Origin: Rhabdaerophilum sp. SD176
GTDB taxonomy: Bacteria > Pseudomonadota > Alphaproteobacteria > Rhizobiales > Beijerinckiaceae
DNA: 64,000 bases
Assembly (NCBI RefSeq): GCF_030143245.1
Contig: NZ_JARJNS010000001.1
Coordinates: 62,001 to 126,000 of the forward strand
Direction: 5' to 3'
A program made the position numbers and the translations under genes. The notes under the pieces were generated by a model. The model saw only the letters and a list, made by a program, of their open reading frames with translations, made no database searches and was not told the origin of the DNA. Of the stretch, positions 1 through 8,148 are shown one piece after another (positions within the stretch are counted from its first letter, which is position 1; every line of letters starts with the position of its first letter).

Positions 1-410
1 GAATTGGCCGGAACCTGCACGCCCGGCGGGTCCTCGTTCATCAGGGCAAGAGGGGTGTAGCTGGTCGGGTTGAGATCGGTCAGGCCCTGATGGTGCATCA
101 TGGTGATTTCCACTGTGATCATCCCGATCGTGTAGCCATCCGGCGCCGCGGTCGCGATCGCCGAATGCCCCACGACGCCCGAGCCACCGGTACGGTTGAC
201 GACGCTGACCGGCTGCTTGAGGTCACGCTCGAGGATCGAGGCGACAATGCGCGCCGTCTGGTCGGTGCCGCCACCGGCACCCCACGGGCAGACCATGGTG
301 ATCGGTCGGGCCGGCCAGGCCTGCGCCCGCGCCGGGGCGACCCCGAGGCCGGCAGCAGCGCCGATGGCAGCGCCACCAGCCAGAATCGAACGGCGTGAAA
401 TCGGATCCAT
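1..410 (-). CDS. Bug/TctC-family periplasmic binding protein, 3' part missing
   Basis: The reading frame starts at 410 and runs off the left edge, giving about 136 residues. It begins with a signal peptide (RRSILAGG, then an Ala-rich core ending near ARAQA). The typical Bug/TctC opening follows: WPARPITMVCPWGAGGGTD, then a TGGSGVVG loop and a PDGYTIGM motif. This family binds carboxylates in the periplasm, classically for TctAB tripartite tricarboxylate transporters. The start is supported by GGAGG five bases upstream. It lies downstream of, and co-directional with, the uronate genes, separated by 150 bp with its own possible operator. No TctA or TctB gene is visible, and the ligand cannot be predicted. 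Confidence 0.88.
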   Translation of the reverse strand, partial: MDPISRRSILAGGAAIGAAAGLGVAPARAQAWPARPITMVCPWGAGGGTDQTARIVASILERDLKQPVSVVNRTGGSGVVGHSAIATAAPDGYTIGMITVEITMMHHQGLTDLNPTSYTPLALMNEDPPGVQVPAN

Positions 411-515
411 CGTTTCCTCCTTGAAAAGGCTCCCGGGCCCCGGTTCCAGCCGGAATCCCATCGAGTTCCTGGTGTTTCGTTCCCGCGAGGCCGGATCTTT
501 CGTCCGGCTCTCAAG

Positions 516-525
516 TGTGATCACA
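516..525. promoter_or_regulatory. Perfect 10-bp palindrome TGTGATCACA, candidate operator
   Basis: The palindrome lies 105 bp upstream of the Bug-family gene that starts at 410, in the only sizeable gap of that strand's run of genes. It has no spacer between its halves, so it is not a CRP site (TGTGA-N6-TCACA). The form fits FCD-type GntR operators better. The regulator is not established. A short inverted repeat (GCCGGA/TCCGGC, 490-508) lies next to it. Confidence 0.35.
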
Positions 526-560
526 GCATACTGCATTCACGGTTTTGGGTGTCAACCGGC

Positions 561-1961
561 TCAGAGACGGTAAGCCTCCTTGGCGAGCCGGTAGGCCAGA
601 TCATGCGCCAGGCCAAAGGCCTCGTCCTCGTCGAGCCGGTGCGTCACGACGCGTTCGGCGAGGAAGGCGCAATCGACGCGCCGGGCCACATCGTGCCGGG
701 CCGGGATCGACGGGAAGGCGCGGGTATCGTCATTGAACCCGACCGTATTGTAGAAACCGGCCGTTTCCGTCGTCAGGTCGCGGAAGCGCCGCATGCCATC
801 GGGTGCATCGAAGAACCACCAGGCCGGCCCGAGCTTCAGGCAGGGATAATGCCCGGCCAGAGGCGCGAGTTCGCGCGAGTAGCTTGTCTCGTCGAGCGTG
901 AAAAGGATGACCGACAGGCGCGGATCATTGCCATGCGCATCGAGCAGCGGCTTGAGCGCGCGCACATAATCGGTGCGCTGGGGAATATCGGCGCCCATAT
1001 CCCGCCCGAACTGCTCGAAAAGGGCGGCATTGTGGTTGCGGAACGAACCCGGATGGATCTGCAGGACAAGCCCGTCCTCCAGGCTCATCCGCGCCATTTC
1101 CGTCAGCATCTGGGCGCGGAACAACTCGGCATCCACGGCGCTGACGCCTGGCTTCAGCACGCGCTGGAACAGGGCGGAGGCTTCATCCGGGGCGAGATTG
1201 GCCGTGGCCGCGCTGGCATGGCCATGATCGGAGCTGGTCGCGCCGAAGGTCTTGAAATAGGCGCGGCGCGCCTGATGCGCCCGGAGATATCCAGCCCATG
1301 TACCGGTATTCTCGCCGGCAAGCGCACCAAGCTGCTCGACATTCTCGCGGAAGCCGCGGAATTCCGGATCGACCACCGCATCGGGCCGATAGGCTGGCAC
1401 CACACGGCCCGTCCAGCCGGATTCGCGGATCATCCGGTGCCAGCCGAGATCATCCAGCGCGCCATCGGTAGTGGAAATCACCTCGATCCTCATCCGCTCG
1501 AACAGGGCCCGGGGCCGGAAGGCCTCGCTGCGCAACGCGGCCTCGATCACGTCGTAATGATGGTCGGCATTGTCCGGCGTGAGGCGCTCGGTCAGGCCGA
1601 ACAGCGTCTCGAAGGCGTGGTCGATCCAGATCCGCGTTGGGGTGCCGCGGAACAGGAAATAATGCTTCGCGAAAAGCCGCCAGATCTTGCGCGGGTCCTG
1701 CTCGACCGGCGCGCCATCGAGGCGGGGAATGCCAAGATCCTCGAGCCGAACGCCCTGCGAGTGGAGCATGCGGAAAATATAATGGTCCGGCACCACGAAG
1801 AGCCGGGCAGGGTCGGGGAACGGCGCGTTCTCCGCATACCAGCGCGGATCGGTATGGCCATGCGGCGAGATGATCGGCAGATCCTTCACCGTGGCATAGA
1901 GCGCGCGCGCGACATCACGCGTAGCGGGATCGGCGGGAAAAAGGCGGTCAGGATGGAGCAT
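561..1961 (-). CDS. uxaC: Uronate isomerase (glucuronate/galacturonate isomerase)
   Basis: This 466-residue protein has the length and sequence of UxaC, an amidohydrolase-superfamily enzyme that interconverts D-glucuronate/D-fructuronate and D-galacturonate/D-tagaturonate in the cytoplasm. The N-terminal metal motif HGH is at residues 34-36, followed by TDPRWYAENAPF. The family segments FDAPDGMRRFRDL and GFNDDTRAFPSIPARHDVARR are present. It follows kduD by 9 bp and kduI further upstream on the same strand, so the three probably form one transcript controlled by the GntR gene at their head. uxaB, uxaA, kdgK and kdgA are absent from the window, so later steps of the pathway must be encoded elsewhere. 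Confidence 0.95.
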   Translation of the reverse strand: MLHPDRLFPADPATRDVARALYATVKDLPIISPHGHTDPRWYAENAPFPDPARLFVVPDHYIFRMLHSQGVRLEDLGIPRLDGAPVEQDPRKIWRLFAKHYFLFRGTPTRIWIDHAFETLFGLTERLTPDNADHHYDVIEAALRSEAFRPRALFERMRIEVISTTDGALDDLGWHRMIRESGWTGRVVPAYRPDAVVDPEFRGFRENVEQLGALAGENTGTWAGYLRAHQARRAYFKTFGATSSDHGHASAATANLAPDEASALFQRVLKPGVSAVDAELFRAQMLTEMARMSLEDGLVLQIHPGSFRNHNAALFEQFGRDMGADIPQRTDYVRALKPLLDAHGNDPRLSVILFTLDETSYSRELAPLAGHYPCLKLGPAWWFFDAPDGMRRFRDLTTETAGFYNTVGFNDDTRAFPSIPARHDVARRVDCAFLAERVVTHRLDEDEAFGLAHDLAYRLAKEAYRL

Positions 1962-1970
1962 GGACTTGGC

Positions 1971-2732
1971 TTACCGGGCTAGCCACCCGCCATCGACGGG
2001 CAGGGTGATGCCGTGGATGTAGCGGGCGGCGTCTGAGGCGAGGAACACGGCGGCCCCGCCAAGATCGGCAGGGTCGCCCCATTGCCCGGCGGGAATCCGG
2101 GCGAGGATGGCCGAGTGACGCTCCGCATCGTTGCGCAGCGCTTCGGTATTGTTGGTCACGAAATAGCCGGGCGCAATCGCGTTGACATTGATGCCATGTG
2201 GCGCCCATTCGCAGGCGAGCAGCTTGGTCAGGCCGGCGAGCCCGCTTTTCGAAGCGGTGTAGGAAGCGACGCGCACGCCCCCCTGGAACGAGAGCAGGGA
2301 CGCAATGTTGATGATCTTGCCGGCCTTGCGCGGCACCATGTGCCGGCCGGCGGCCTGCGCGAGAAAGAATGCCACCTTGAGATTGGTGTCGATCACGGCA
2401 TCCCAGTCAGCTTCCGTGAAATCCAATGCATCGGCGCGGCGGATGATCCCGGCATTGTTGACGAGGATATCAAGCTGTCCGGTCCAGCCGAGAACCTCCT
2501 CGACAATCTGCGCGGCAGGCGCCGGCGTCGACAGATCGGCCCGGATGGCAAGATGCGCTGCTCCGAGCGCATCGAGAAGGGCCTCTGTCTCGTCCATCGC
2601 GGAGCGACCCACCAGGGCAACACGGGCACCGGCGGCGCCGAGGGCGACGGCAATGGCTTGTCCGATACCGGTATTCGCACCGGTGACGATGGCCGCGCGG
2701 CCATCAAGGCGAAAGCTTGGGAGAGCAGCCAT
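1971..2732 (-). CDS. kduD: 2-dehydro-3-deoxy-D-gluconate 5-dehydrogenase
   Basis: This is a classical short-chain dehydrogenase of 253 residues. The cofactor loop TGANTGIG is at 17-24, NNAG near 92-95, and the catalytic Tyr/Lys pair is Y158/K162 (YTASK). The sequence is close to KduD, which reduces 2,5-diketo-3-deoxygluconate to 2-keto-3-deoxygluconate in breakdown of unsaturated uronates from pectin or glycosaminoglycans. It sits 9 bp after kduI and 9 bp before uxaC on the same strand. The kduI neighbour makes KduD a better assignment than a generic SDR. Confidence 0.92.
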   Translation of the reverse strand: MAALPSFRLDGRAAIVTGANTGIGQAIAVALGAAGARVALVGRSAMDETEALLDALGAAHLAIRADLSTPAPAAQIVEEVLGWTGQLDILVNNAGIIRRADALDFTEADWDAVIDTNLKVAFFLAQAAGRHMVPRKAGKIINIASLLSFQGGVRVASYTASKSGLAGLTKLLACEWAPHGINVNAIAPGYFVTNNTEALRNDAERHSAILARIPAGQWGDPADLGGAAVFLASDAARYIHGITLPVDGGWLAR

Positions 2733-2741
2733 GGCGACGCC

Positions 2742-3593
2742 TCAGAACAGCGTCGGTACGGGAACAGCATCCATGTCGGTGAAGGTCTGATTGTCGCCCG
2801 CCATCGACCAGATAAAGGCATAGGCTGAAGTGCCTGACCCGCAATGGATCGACCAGGGCGGCGAGAGGATCGCCTCGTGGTTCCGCACCACGAGATGGCG
2901 CGTATGGTCCGGGCGGCCCATGAAATGGAACACGGCCTGGCCTTCCGGGAGGTCGTGATAGAGATAGGCCTCCATCCGCCGGTCATGCGTGTGCGGCGGC
3001 ATCGTGTTCCAGACGGAGCCAATATGCATCGCGGTCCGACCCATCACCAGCTGGCAGGTCGGGAAGGCACCGGGATGCATATATTTCGTCAGCGTACGGC
3101 GATTGGCGCTGGCTTCGGCGCCGAGTTCGTCGCCCTGCAAGGCGCCGATCTTCATCAAATGCGCCGGATAGGCATGGTGGGCGGGAGCCGAATTCGCATA
3201 GAACAGGGCCGGTTCCTCGGGCCGCGCACTTTCGATCAACACGTTATGCGTGCCCATCGGCAGGTAGAGCGCGTCATGGCGCCCGAGTTCGTAGGTCTTG
3301 CCGCCGGCACGCACGCGCCCGGCCCCGCCCAGATTGAACAGGCCGATCTCGCGCCGGGCGAGAAAATCCTCGGCCTTGACCAGCTGGGCCAGTTCCGGAC
3401 CGAAGGCGAGGGGGCCCTTTGTCGGCATCAGCCCCATCAGGATCATGCGGTCATAATGGGTGTAGACGGCCTTTATCCGGCCTGGCTGGAACAGCCCGGT
3501 CACCAGGAAATGCTGCCGCAGCTCCGCTGTTGACATGCCTTCCGCATGTTCCGGATGGATGGCGTGGCGAATTTCGATATCGATGGCGCTCAT
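2742..3593 (-). CDS. kduI: 5-keto-4-deoxyuronate isomerase
   Basis: This 283-residue cupin protein isomerises 4-deoxy-L-threo-5-hexosulose uronate to 2,5-diketo-3-deoxygluconate, the substrate of KduD. The metal ligands of the family are visible: HTHDRRME around 201-208 (two His and a Glu) and a late His near 250 (WSIHCGSG). The start is the ATG at 3593, with AGGAA ahead of it. An in-frame TTG six bases upstream is less likely. It is the first enzyme gene after the GntR regulator (54 bp gap). A kduI-kduD pair implies supply of unsaturated uronates, although no pectate lyase or unsaturated glucuronyl hydrolase is in the window. Confidence 0.95.
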   Translation of the reverse strand: MSAIDIEIRHAIHPEHAEGMSTAELRQHFLVTGLFQPGRIKAVYTHYDRMILMGLMPTKGPLAFGPELAQLVKAEDFLARREIGLFNLGGAGRVRAGGKTYELGRHDALYLPMGTHNVLIESARPEEPALFYANSAPAHHAYPAHLMKIGALQGDELGAEASANRRTLTKYMHPGAFPTCQLVMGRTAMHIGSVWNTMPPHTHDRRMEAYLYHDLPEGQAVFHFMGRPDHTRHLVVRNHEAILSPPWSIHCGSGTSAYAFIWSMAGDNQTFTDMDAVPVPTLF

Positions 3594-3647
3594 GGGCAAT
3601 TCCTAGCTGTTTCCGGTCCCGGATCGGCGGGGTTTGTCCCCGCCGGC

Positions 3648-4340
3648 TTATTCGAAATAATCGGCCCGCTCCGCCAGAACGCGCGGCAGGTCCCGCAGGA
3701 TCTCCATCAAATGGTGCCGCATGGCGTAATCGGCTTTTTCCGGGTCCCGCTGGTCGATCGCATCGACGATGGCGCGGTGCTGCTCCACGAGAATGCGCAT
3801 GGAATCGCGATCCTGCAGGGTGAGATGACGGACCCGGTCCATATGGGCCTTCACATCCAGCACCATCTGCCAGATCATCTCGCAATCGGCGCCGGTGGCA
3901 AGGGCGGCATGGAACTGCGAATCCGCTGCCGTGATGGTCATGTAGTCGCCCTCGCTGGCTGCCCGGGCCTGTGTTTCGAGGATCGCGTCGATGCTGCCCC
4001 GGATCACGGGGTCGAAACGCTCGCAGGCCCGCTGCACGATGGCGGATTCGAGAGCCTCTCGGGCGATCCGCACCTGCATCATGTGACGGGTGGAAATCCG
4101 AGTCACGATCGTGCCGCGCTGCGGCAGGACCTGGACGAGGCCGATCCGGCTCAGCGAGATGAGCGCCTCGCGCACCGGCTGACGGGACACATCATAGCGG
4201 GTGGCGATCTCGCCCTCGGACAACCGCGTTCCAGGCGGAAATTCCATCGAGATGATGGCCTGCCGCAAACGATCGGCCACGCCGCGTGTGGCGCTGGGCG
4301 CCTTGGAATGGCCGAGGGGAAGTGGGGTCGGGGCGTTCAT
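3648..4340 (-). CDS. GntR-family (FCD) regulator of the uronate/TRAP locus
   Basis: This 230-residue FadR/FCD-type GntR repressor has a winged-helix domain at about 15-80 (LSEGEIATRYDVSRQPVREAL) and an all-helical FCD ligand domain at about 90-220, with the metal-binding Asp/His pattern (DSQFHAAL, EQHRAIVDAI, MRHHL). It heads the kduI-kduD-uxaC run and is divergent from the hydratase-dctPQM run. The shared 109-bp intergenic region is therefore the natural place for its operator, so it probably controls both arms and senses a uronate-derived intermediate. It is not a close match to ExuR or UxuR by eye, and the ligand is unknown. Confidence 0.9.
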   Translation of the reverse strand: MNAPTPLPLGHSKAPSATRGVADRLRQAIISMEFPPGTRLSEGEIATRYDVSRQPVREALISLSRIGLVQVLPQRGTIVTRISTRHMMQVRIAREALESAIVQRACERFDPVIRGSIDAILETQARAASEGDYMTITAADSQFHAALATGADCEMIWQMVLDVKAHMDRVRHLTLQDRDSMRILVEQHRAIVDAIDQRDPEKADYAMRHHLMEILRDLPRVLAERADYFE

Positions 4341-4370
4341 GATCTGACAGTTATATTCCCTCTTGATCTA

Positions 4371-4386
4371 CCATACAAGTCCATAC
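4371..4386. promoter_or_regulatory. Direct repeat CCATAC with 10-bp period in divergent promoter region
   Basis: CCATAC occurs at 4371-4376 and again at 4381-4386, exactly one helical turn apart, between the GntR gene and the hydratase gene. TGACAG (4345-4350) and CTGTCA (4398-4403) flank it as an inverted pair, and the latter gives a TTGACA -35-like hexamer on the minus strand. The region is AT-rich relative to its surroundings. It is a candidate binding site for the adjacent GntR protein. Confidence 0.35.
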
Positions 4387-4449
4387 TATCGTGATGACTG
4401 TCAACAAATGAGCTCCCCTTGGGGGTGGCGAGAACAAGCGGGAACGGGG

Positions 4450-5271
4450 ATGCAACGCAGCCTGGCCGAGCAGGGACCGAGCGCGGATGAGGCAATCGCC
4501 TCGGCATTCCGTGCCGCGCGCCTTGATGCCCGCGCCTTGCCGGGCTTCCCTGGCATCGTTCCCGCCACATTGGCCGAGGCTTACCGCGTCCAGGATGCCG
4601 CGATTGCCGGTTTTCCCGATCAGGTCGCCGGTTGGAAGATCGCCGGTATTGCCCCGGAATGGCGCGACAGGCTGGGCGCCGCCCGGCTGGCCGGCCCCGT
4701 CATGAGACGGCAGGTGCGATTTGCCTCGAATGGCACCGAAATGCCGTTCCCGGTCTTCCCGGACGGGTTTGCTGCCGTCGAGGCCGAATTCATCCTCTGC
4801 CTCGGCCAGGACATCCCGGACGATCTGACCGCCAGCGAGGATGGATTGCTGCCCTATGTCGGAGCACTGCATGCCGGTGTCGAGACGGCCGGCTCGCCCT
4901 TTGCCGGGATCAACGATCTGGGACCCTGCTCGGTGATTTCCGATCTCGGAAACAATTCCGGCATCATTGTCGGCCCGGCCATTTCCGGTTGGGAAAACCG
5001 TGACTGGGCCCGGCTCACGGCGCGATGCAGCATCAATGGCGAGCTGGCGGGCGAGGGCAGCGCGGCCCGTGTCATGGATGGCCCGCTGGCCGCTTTCGGC
5101 TTTCTTGTCACGCATTTGCGGGCACGCGGCTACGCGCTGAAAGCCGGGGACTACATCTCCACGGGCATGACGACGGGCATCCATCTCGTGGCACCCGGAG
5201 ATCTCGCGGAATTCGAATTCGCCGGCGGAATCCGTTTTTCCGCGCGGGCGGTATCGGCACGGCCTGTCTAG
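4450..5271 (+). CDS. 2-keto-4-pentenoate hydratase-like protein (FAH superfamily)
   Basis: The product has 273 residues and resembles MhpD-type hydratases of the fumarylacetoacetate hydrolase superfamily: GWKIAGIAPEW, VEAEFILCLGQDI (acidic metal-binding stretch), HAGVETAGSPF, and the C-terminal GDYISTGMTTGIHLVAPGD. Such enzymes hydrate or dehydrate 2-keto acids using Mg2+. The ATG at 4450 is preferred because GGAACGGGG precedes it; the in-frame ATG at 4408 lacks a ribosome site and lies in the regulatory region. It is followed 54 bp later by dctP. In a uronate locus it may act on a 2-keto-3-deoxy acid rather than an aromatic-pathway intermediate, but that is inference. Confidence 0.8.
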   Translation: MQRSLAEQGPSADEAIASAFRAARLDARALPGFPGIVPATLAEAYRVQDAAIAGFPDQVAGWKIAGIAPEWRDRLGAARLAGPVMRRQVRFASNGTEMPFPVFPDGFAAVEAEFILCLGQDIPDDLTASEDGLLPYVGALHAGVETAGSPFAGINDLGPCSVISDLGNNSGIIVGPAISGWENRDWARLTARCSINGELAGEGSAARVMDGPLAAFGFLVTHLRARGYALKAGDYISTGMTTGIHLVAPGDLAEFEFAGGIRFSARAVSARPV

Positions 5272-5325
5272 GCCGGAACGGCAAGGGAGAGGCGGGAACA
5301 AACCCGCATTCAAGGAGGAAAGACC

Positions 5326-6306
5326 ATGATTTCTCGTCGTATGTTCAAGGGTGTCGCGCTGGCGGCCCTCATGTCACTGGGCGCCGGTGCAGCTGCGCAG
5401 GCGCAGACGCTTCGTTCGACCGACATCCATCCGGATGGCTACCCGACGGTCGAGGCCGTCAAGTTCATGGGCAAACTGCTCGAACAGCGCAGCAACGGCC
5501 GCATCAAGATCAACGTTTTCCACTCGGCCCAGCTCGGCCAGGAAAAAGACACGATCGAGCAGACCCGCTTCGGCGTCATCGACATGAACCGCATCAACAT
5601 GGCGCCGTTCAACAACCTCATCCCGGCGACCAATGTGCCGTCGCTGCCCTTCATCTTCCGCTCGGTCGACCATATGCGGAAGGTCATGGACGGCCCGATC
5701 GGCGACAGCATCCTGAAGGAATTCGAGAAGCATGACCTTGTCGGTCTGGCATTCTACGATTCCGGCGCCCGCTCGTTCTACAATTCCAAGCGCCCGATCA
5801 CGAAGCCGGACGACATGAAAGGCCTGAAGATCCGCGTCCAGCAATCGGACATGTTCATCAGCCTCGTCTCGGCGCTCGGCGCCAACGCCACGCCGATGAA
5901 TTTCGGCGAGGTCTATTCCGGCCTGCAGACCGGCCTGATCGACGGCGCCGAGAACAACTGGCCGTCCTATGAATCGACCAAGCATTTCGAGGTGTCGAAA
6001 TTCTACTCGATGACCGAACATTCGCTGTCGCCGGAAGTGCTGGTCATGTCGAAGAAGAGCTTCGACAAGCTCTCCAAGGAAGATCAGGCGCTGGTCAAGG
6101 CGGCCGCGAAGGAATCCGTTGCCGAGATGCGCAAGCTCTGGGATGCGCGTGAAAAGGCCTCGGAAGCCAAGGTCAAGGCCGGCGGCGCGGTGGTCAACAG
6201 CGTCGAGAAGCAGCCCTTCATCGACGCGATGAAGCCTGTCTACGAGAAGTTCGTAAAGGATCAGGCCCTGAAGGATCTCGTCGCCAAGATTCAGGCCGTG
6301 AAGTAA
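5326..6306 (+). CDS. dctP: TRAP transporter substrate-binding protein
   Basis: This 326-residue DctP-family periplasmic protein carries a signal peptide ([18 protein letters not shown], cleavage near AQA-Q). Family features follow: an [16 protein letters not shown] start, the [13 protein letters not shown] segment, the [14 protein letters not shown] segment with the carboxylate-binding Arg, and [26 protein letters not shown] lies nine bases before the ATG. It delivers an organic acid to DctQM, and the surrounding genes point to a uronate or related sugar acid. A terminator-like hairpin directly follows, which usually gives the binding protein a higher level than the membrane subunits. Confidence 0.95.
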   Translation: MISRRMFKGVALAALMSLGAGAAAQAQTLRSTDIHPDGYPTVEAVKFMGKLLEQRSNGRIKINVFHSAQLGQEKDTIEQTRFGVIDMNRINMAPFNNLIPATNVPSLPFIFRSVDHMRKVMDGPIGDSILKEFEKHDLVGLAFYDSGARSFYNSKRPITKPDDMKGLKIRVQQSDMFISLVSALGANATPMNFGEVYSGLQTGLIDGAENNWPSYESTKHFEVSKFYSMTEHSLSPEVLVMSKKSFDKLSKEDQALVKAAAKESVAEMRKLWDAREKASEAKVKAGGAVVNSVEKQPFIDAMKPVYEKFVKDQALKDLVAKIQAVK

Positions 6307-6316
6307 ACACAGACTG

Positions 6317-6352
6317 CGGGCGGCATCCTGACGGGATTGCCGCCCGTTTTTT
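6317..6352 (+). terminator. Rho-independent terminator/attenuator between dctP and dctQ
   Basis: The 9-bp perfect stem CGGGCGGCA/TGCCGCCCG (6317-6325 and 6338-6346) has a 12-nt loop and is followed by six T residues. It lies inside an operon, so it probably gives partial termination after dctP. Confidence 0.85.
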
Positions 6353-6370
6353 CTCCCGGGCGAGGTCACC

Positions 6371-6865
6371 ATGCACGCGCATTTGCGAGCACTGTCGCGT
6401 TGGCTGGCCAACGCTTCCATCATCATTTCAGCGGTTGGCCTCGTTGGCATGACGCTGGCCGTCGCCTGGCAGGTCTTCGGCCGCTATGTTCTGAACAACA
6501 GCCCGACCTGGACCGAGCCTTTGTCCATCCAGTTGATGGGCTGGTTCATCCTGCTCGGCTCCGCCGTCGGCATCCGCGAGAATTACCATCTTGGCTTTGA
6601 TGTTCTTCGCGTCGTCTCACCGCGTCCGATCCAGCGCATCATGGCCGCGATTTCGATGATCGCCGTCATTGGCTTCGGTACCGCGATGGCCGTCTTCGGC
6701 CTCGATCTGGTTATCGGAACCTGGACCGCGACCCTGCCGGTCCTTGGCTGGCCCGGGGGCGTGGATTTCATGCCGCTTGTCGCCGGCGGCATCCTGATCG
6801 CGTTCTTCGCGCTCGAACAGCTCTGGCTCGTCATTACCGGGAACGATGAAGGGATGGCATCATGA
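6371..6865 (+). CDS. dctQ: TRAP transporter small permease subunit
   Basis: This 164-residue membrane protein has four predicted helices and the DctQ hallmark segments VAWQVFGRYVLNNSPTWTEP and IREN(Y)HLGFDVL. It forms the inner-membrane translocator with DctM. Its stop overlaps the dctM start by four bases (ATGA), indicating translational coupling. It begins 64 bp after dctP, past the hairpin. Confidence 0.95.
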   Translation: MHAHLRALSRWLANASIIISAVGLVGMTLAVAWQVFGRYVLNNSPTWTEPLSIQLMGWFILLGSAVGIRENYHLGFDVLRVVSPRPIQRIMAAISMIAVIGFGTAMAVFGLDLVIGTWTATLPVLGWPGGVDFMPLVAGGILIAFFALEQLWLVITGNDEGMAS

Positions 6866-8148
6866 CCATCGAATTGATGATCCTGTTCGGCTCCTTTGTC
6901 GCCCTGCTGCTGATCGGCACTCCGATCGCCTTCTGTCTCGGTGTTTCATCGCTGATCACCGTTCTCTACATGGGCATGCCGCCGCTGGTGGTCTTCCAGC
7001 GCCTGAATTCGGGCATCTCGGCCTTCTCGCTGATGGCCATCCCCTTCTTCATTTTTGCCGGCGACCTGATGATCCGGGGAGGGATCGCGGAGCGACTTGT
7101 CCGCTTTGCCGGGTCGCTGTTCGGGCACATGCATGGCGGGCTCGGGCAGGTGAATGTCGCGGCCTCTACCCTGTTCGGCGGTATTTCCGGCTCGGCCGTG
7201 GCGGATGCCTCGGCGATTGGCGGGCTCATGATCCCGCAAATGGAAAAGCGCGGCTATGATCGTTCCTTTGCCGTCAGCCTGACCGCCGTTTCGGCCGTGA
7301 TCGCCCTGCTGATCCCGCCTTCGCACAACATGATCATCTACTCGCTGTCAGCGGGTGGCTCGATCTCCATCGCCGATCTCTTTACCGCCGGGATTCTTCC
7401 CGGCCTCCTGCTCGCGGCCGCTCTCATGGCGACAACCTGGTATCAGGCGAAGAAGAAGGGCTATCACGGCGAGCCCTTTCCCGGCTGGCAGCAGATCGCG
7501 GTCTACGCGGTCGCGGCGATCCCCGGCATCATCCTGATCGGCATCATCTTCGGCGGCGTCCGGTCCGGTGTGTTCACGGCCACCGAGAGCTCCTGCATTG
7601 CCGCGGTCTATGCCTTCCTCGTGGCTACATTGGTCTATCGCGGAATGGACTGGTCCGGCTTCCTTGAGGCGACCTACGGCGCCGTCCGGACGACGGCCAT
7701 GGTTCTCCTGGTCATCGGCTGCGCAGCCTCGTTTGGCTGGTTGCTGGCGCTGTTCCAGGTTCCTGCGGCCATGGTCGCCTTCATGAAGTCGATCTCGGAC
7801 AATCCGATTGTTGTCTTCCTGTTGATCAACCTGCTGCTGCTGTTCCTCGGAACCTTCATGGACATGTCGCCGCTGATCATCATCACGACACCCATCTTCC
7901 TGCCGGTCGTGACGGCCTTCGGAATGGACCCCGTGCATTTCGGCGCCGTGCTGATCCTCAATCTCGGGATCGGCCTGTGCACACCGCCGGTCGGTTCGGT
8001 CCTCTTCGTCGCCTGCGCGATCGGCCGGATCTCGATCTGGGACGCGATGCGGACGATCTGGCCGTTCTACGGCGCAGCCTTCGCCGTCCTGATGCTGGTC
8101 ACCTATGTTCCGGCCATTTCGCTCTGGCTGCCGAGCGTGTTCCGCTAA
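6862..8148 (+). CDS. dctM: TRAP transporter large permease subunit
   Basis: This 428-residue DctM-type protein has about 12 hydrophobic helices and the family motifs GGISGSAVADASAIG, LLIPPSHNMIIYSLSAGGSIS and GTFMDMSPLIIITTPIFLP. It is the sodium-coupled transport subunit working with the dctP and dctQ products. Its 3' end overlaps the convergent amidohydrolase gene by four bases, tail to tail, so no spacer terminator exists there. Confidence 0.96.
   Translation: MTIELMILFGSFVALLLIGTPIAFCLGVSSLITVLYMGMPPLVVFQRLNSGISAFSLMAIPFFIFAGDLMIRGGIAERLVRFAGSLFGHMHGGLGQVNVAASTLFGGISGSAVADASAIGGLMIPQMEKRGYDRSFAVSLTAVSAVIALLIPPSHNMIIYSLSAGGSISIADLFTAGILPGLLLAAALMATTWYQAKKKGYHGEPFPGWQQIAVYAVAAIPGIILIGIIFGGVRSGVFTATESSCIAAVYAFLVATLVYRGMDWSGFLEATYGAVRTTAMVLLVIGCAASFGWLLALFQVPAAMVAFMKSISDNPIVVFLLINLLLLFLGTFMDMSPLIIITTPIFLPVVTAFGMDPVHFGAVLILNLGIGLCTPPVGSVLFVACAIGRISIWDAMRTIWPFYGAAFAVLMLVTYVPAISLWLPSVFR

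Noticed and set aside
516-525. CRP binding site reading of TGTGATCACA
   Set aside because: CRP needs a six-base spacer between TGTGA and TCACA; here there is none.
549-1982. Long plus-strand open frame (477 codons) opposite uxaC
   Set aside because: It is an antisense shadow of the high-GC uxaC gene. The minus-strand frame has full UxaC similarity and this one has none.
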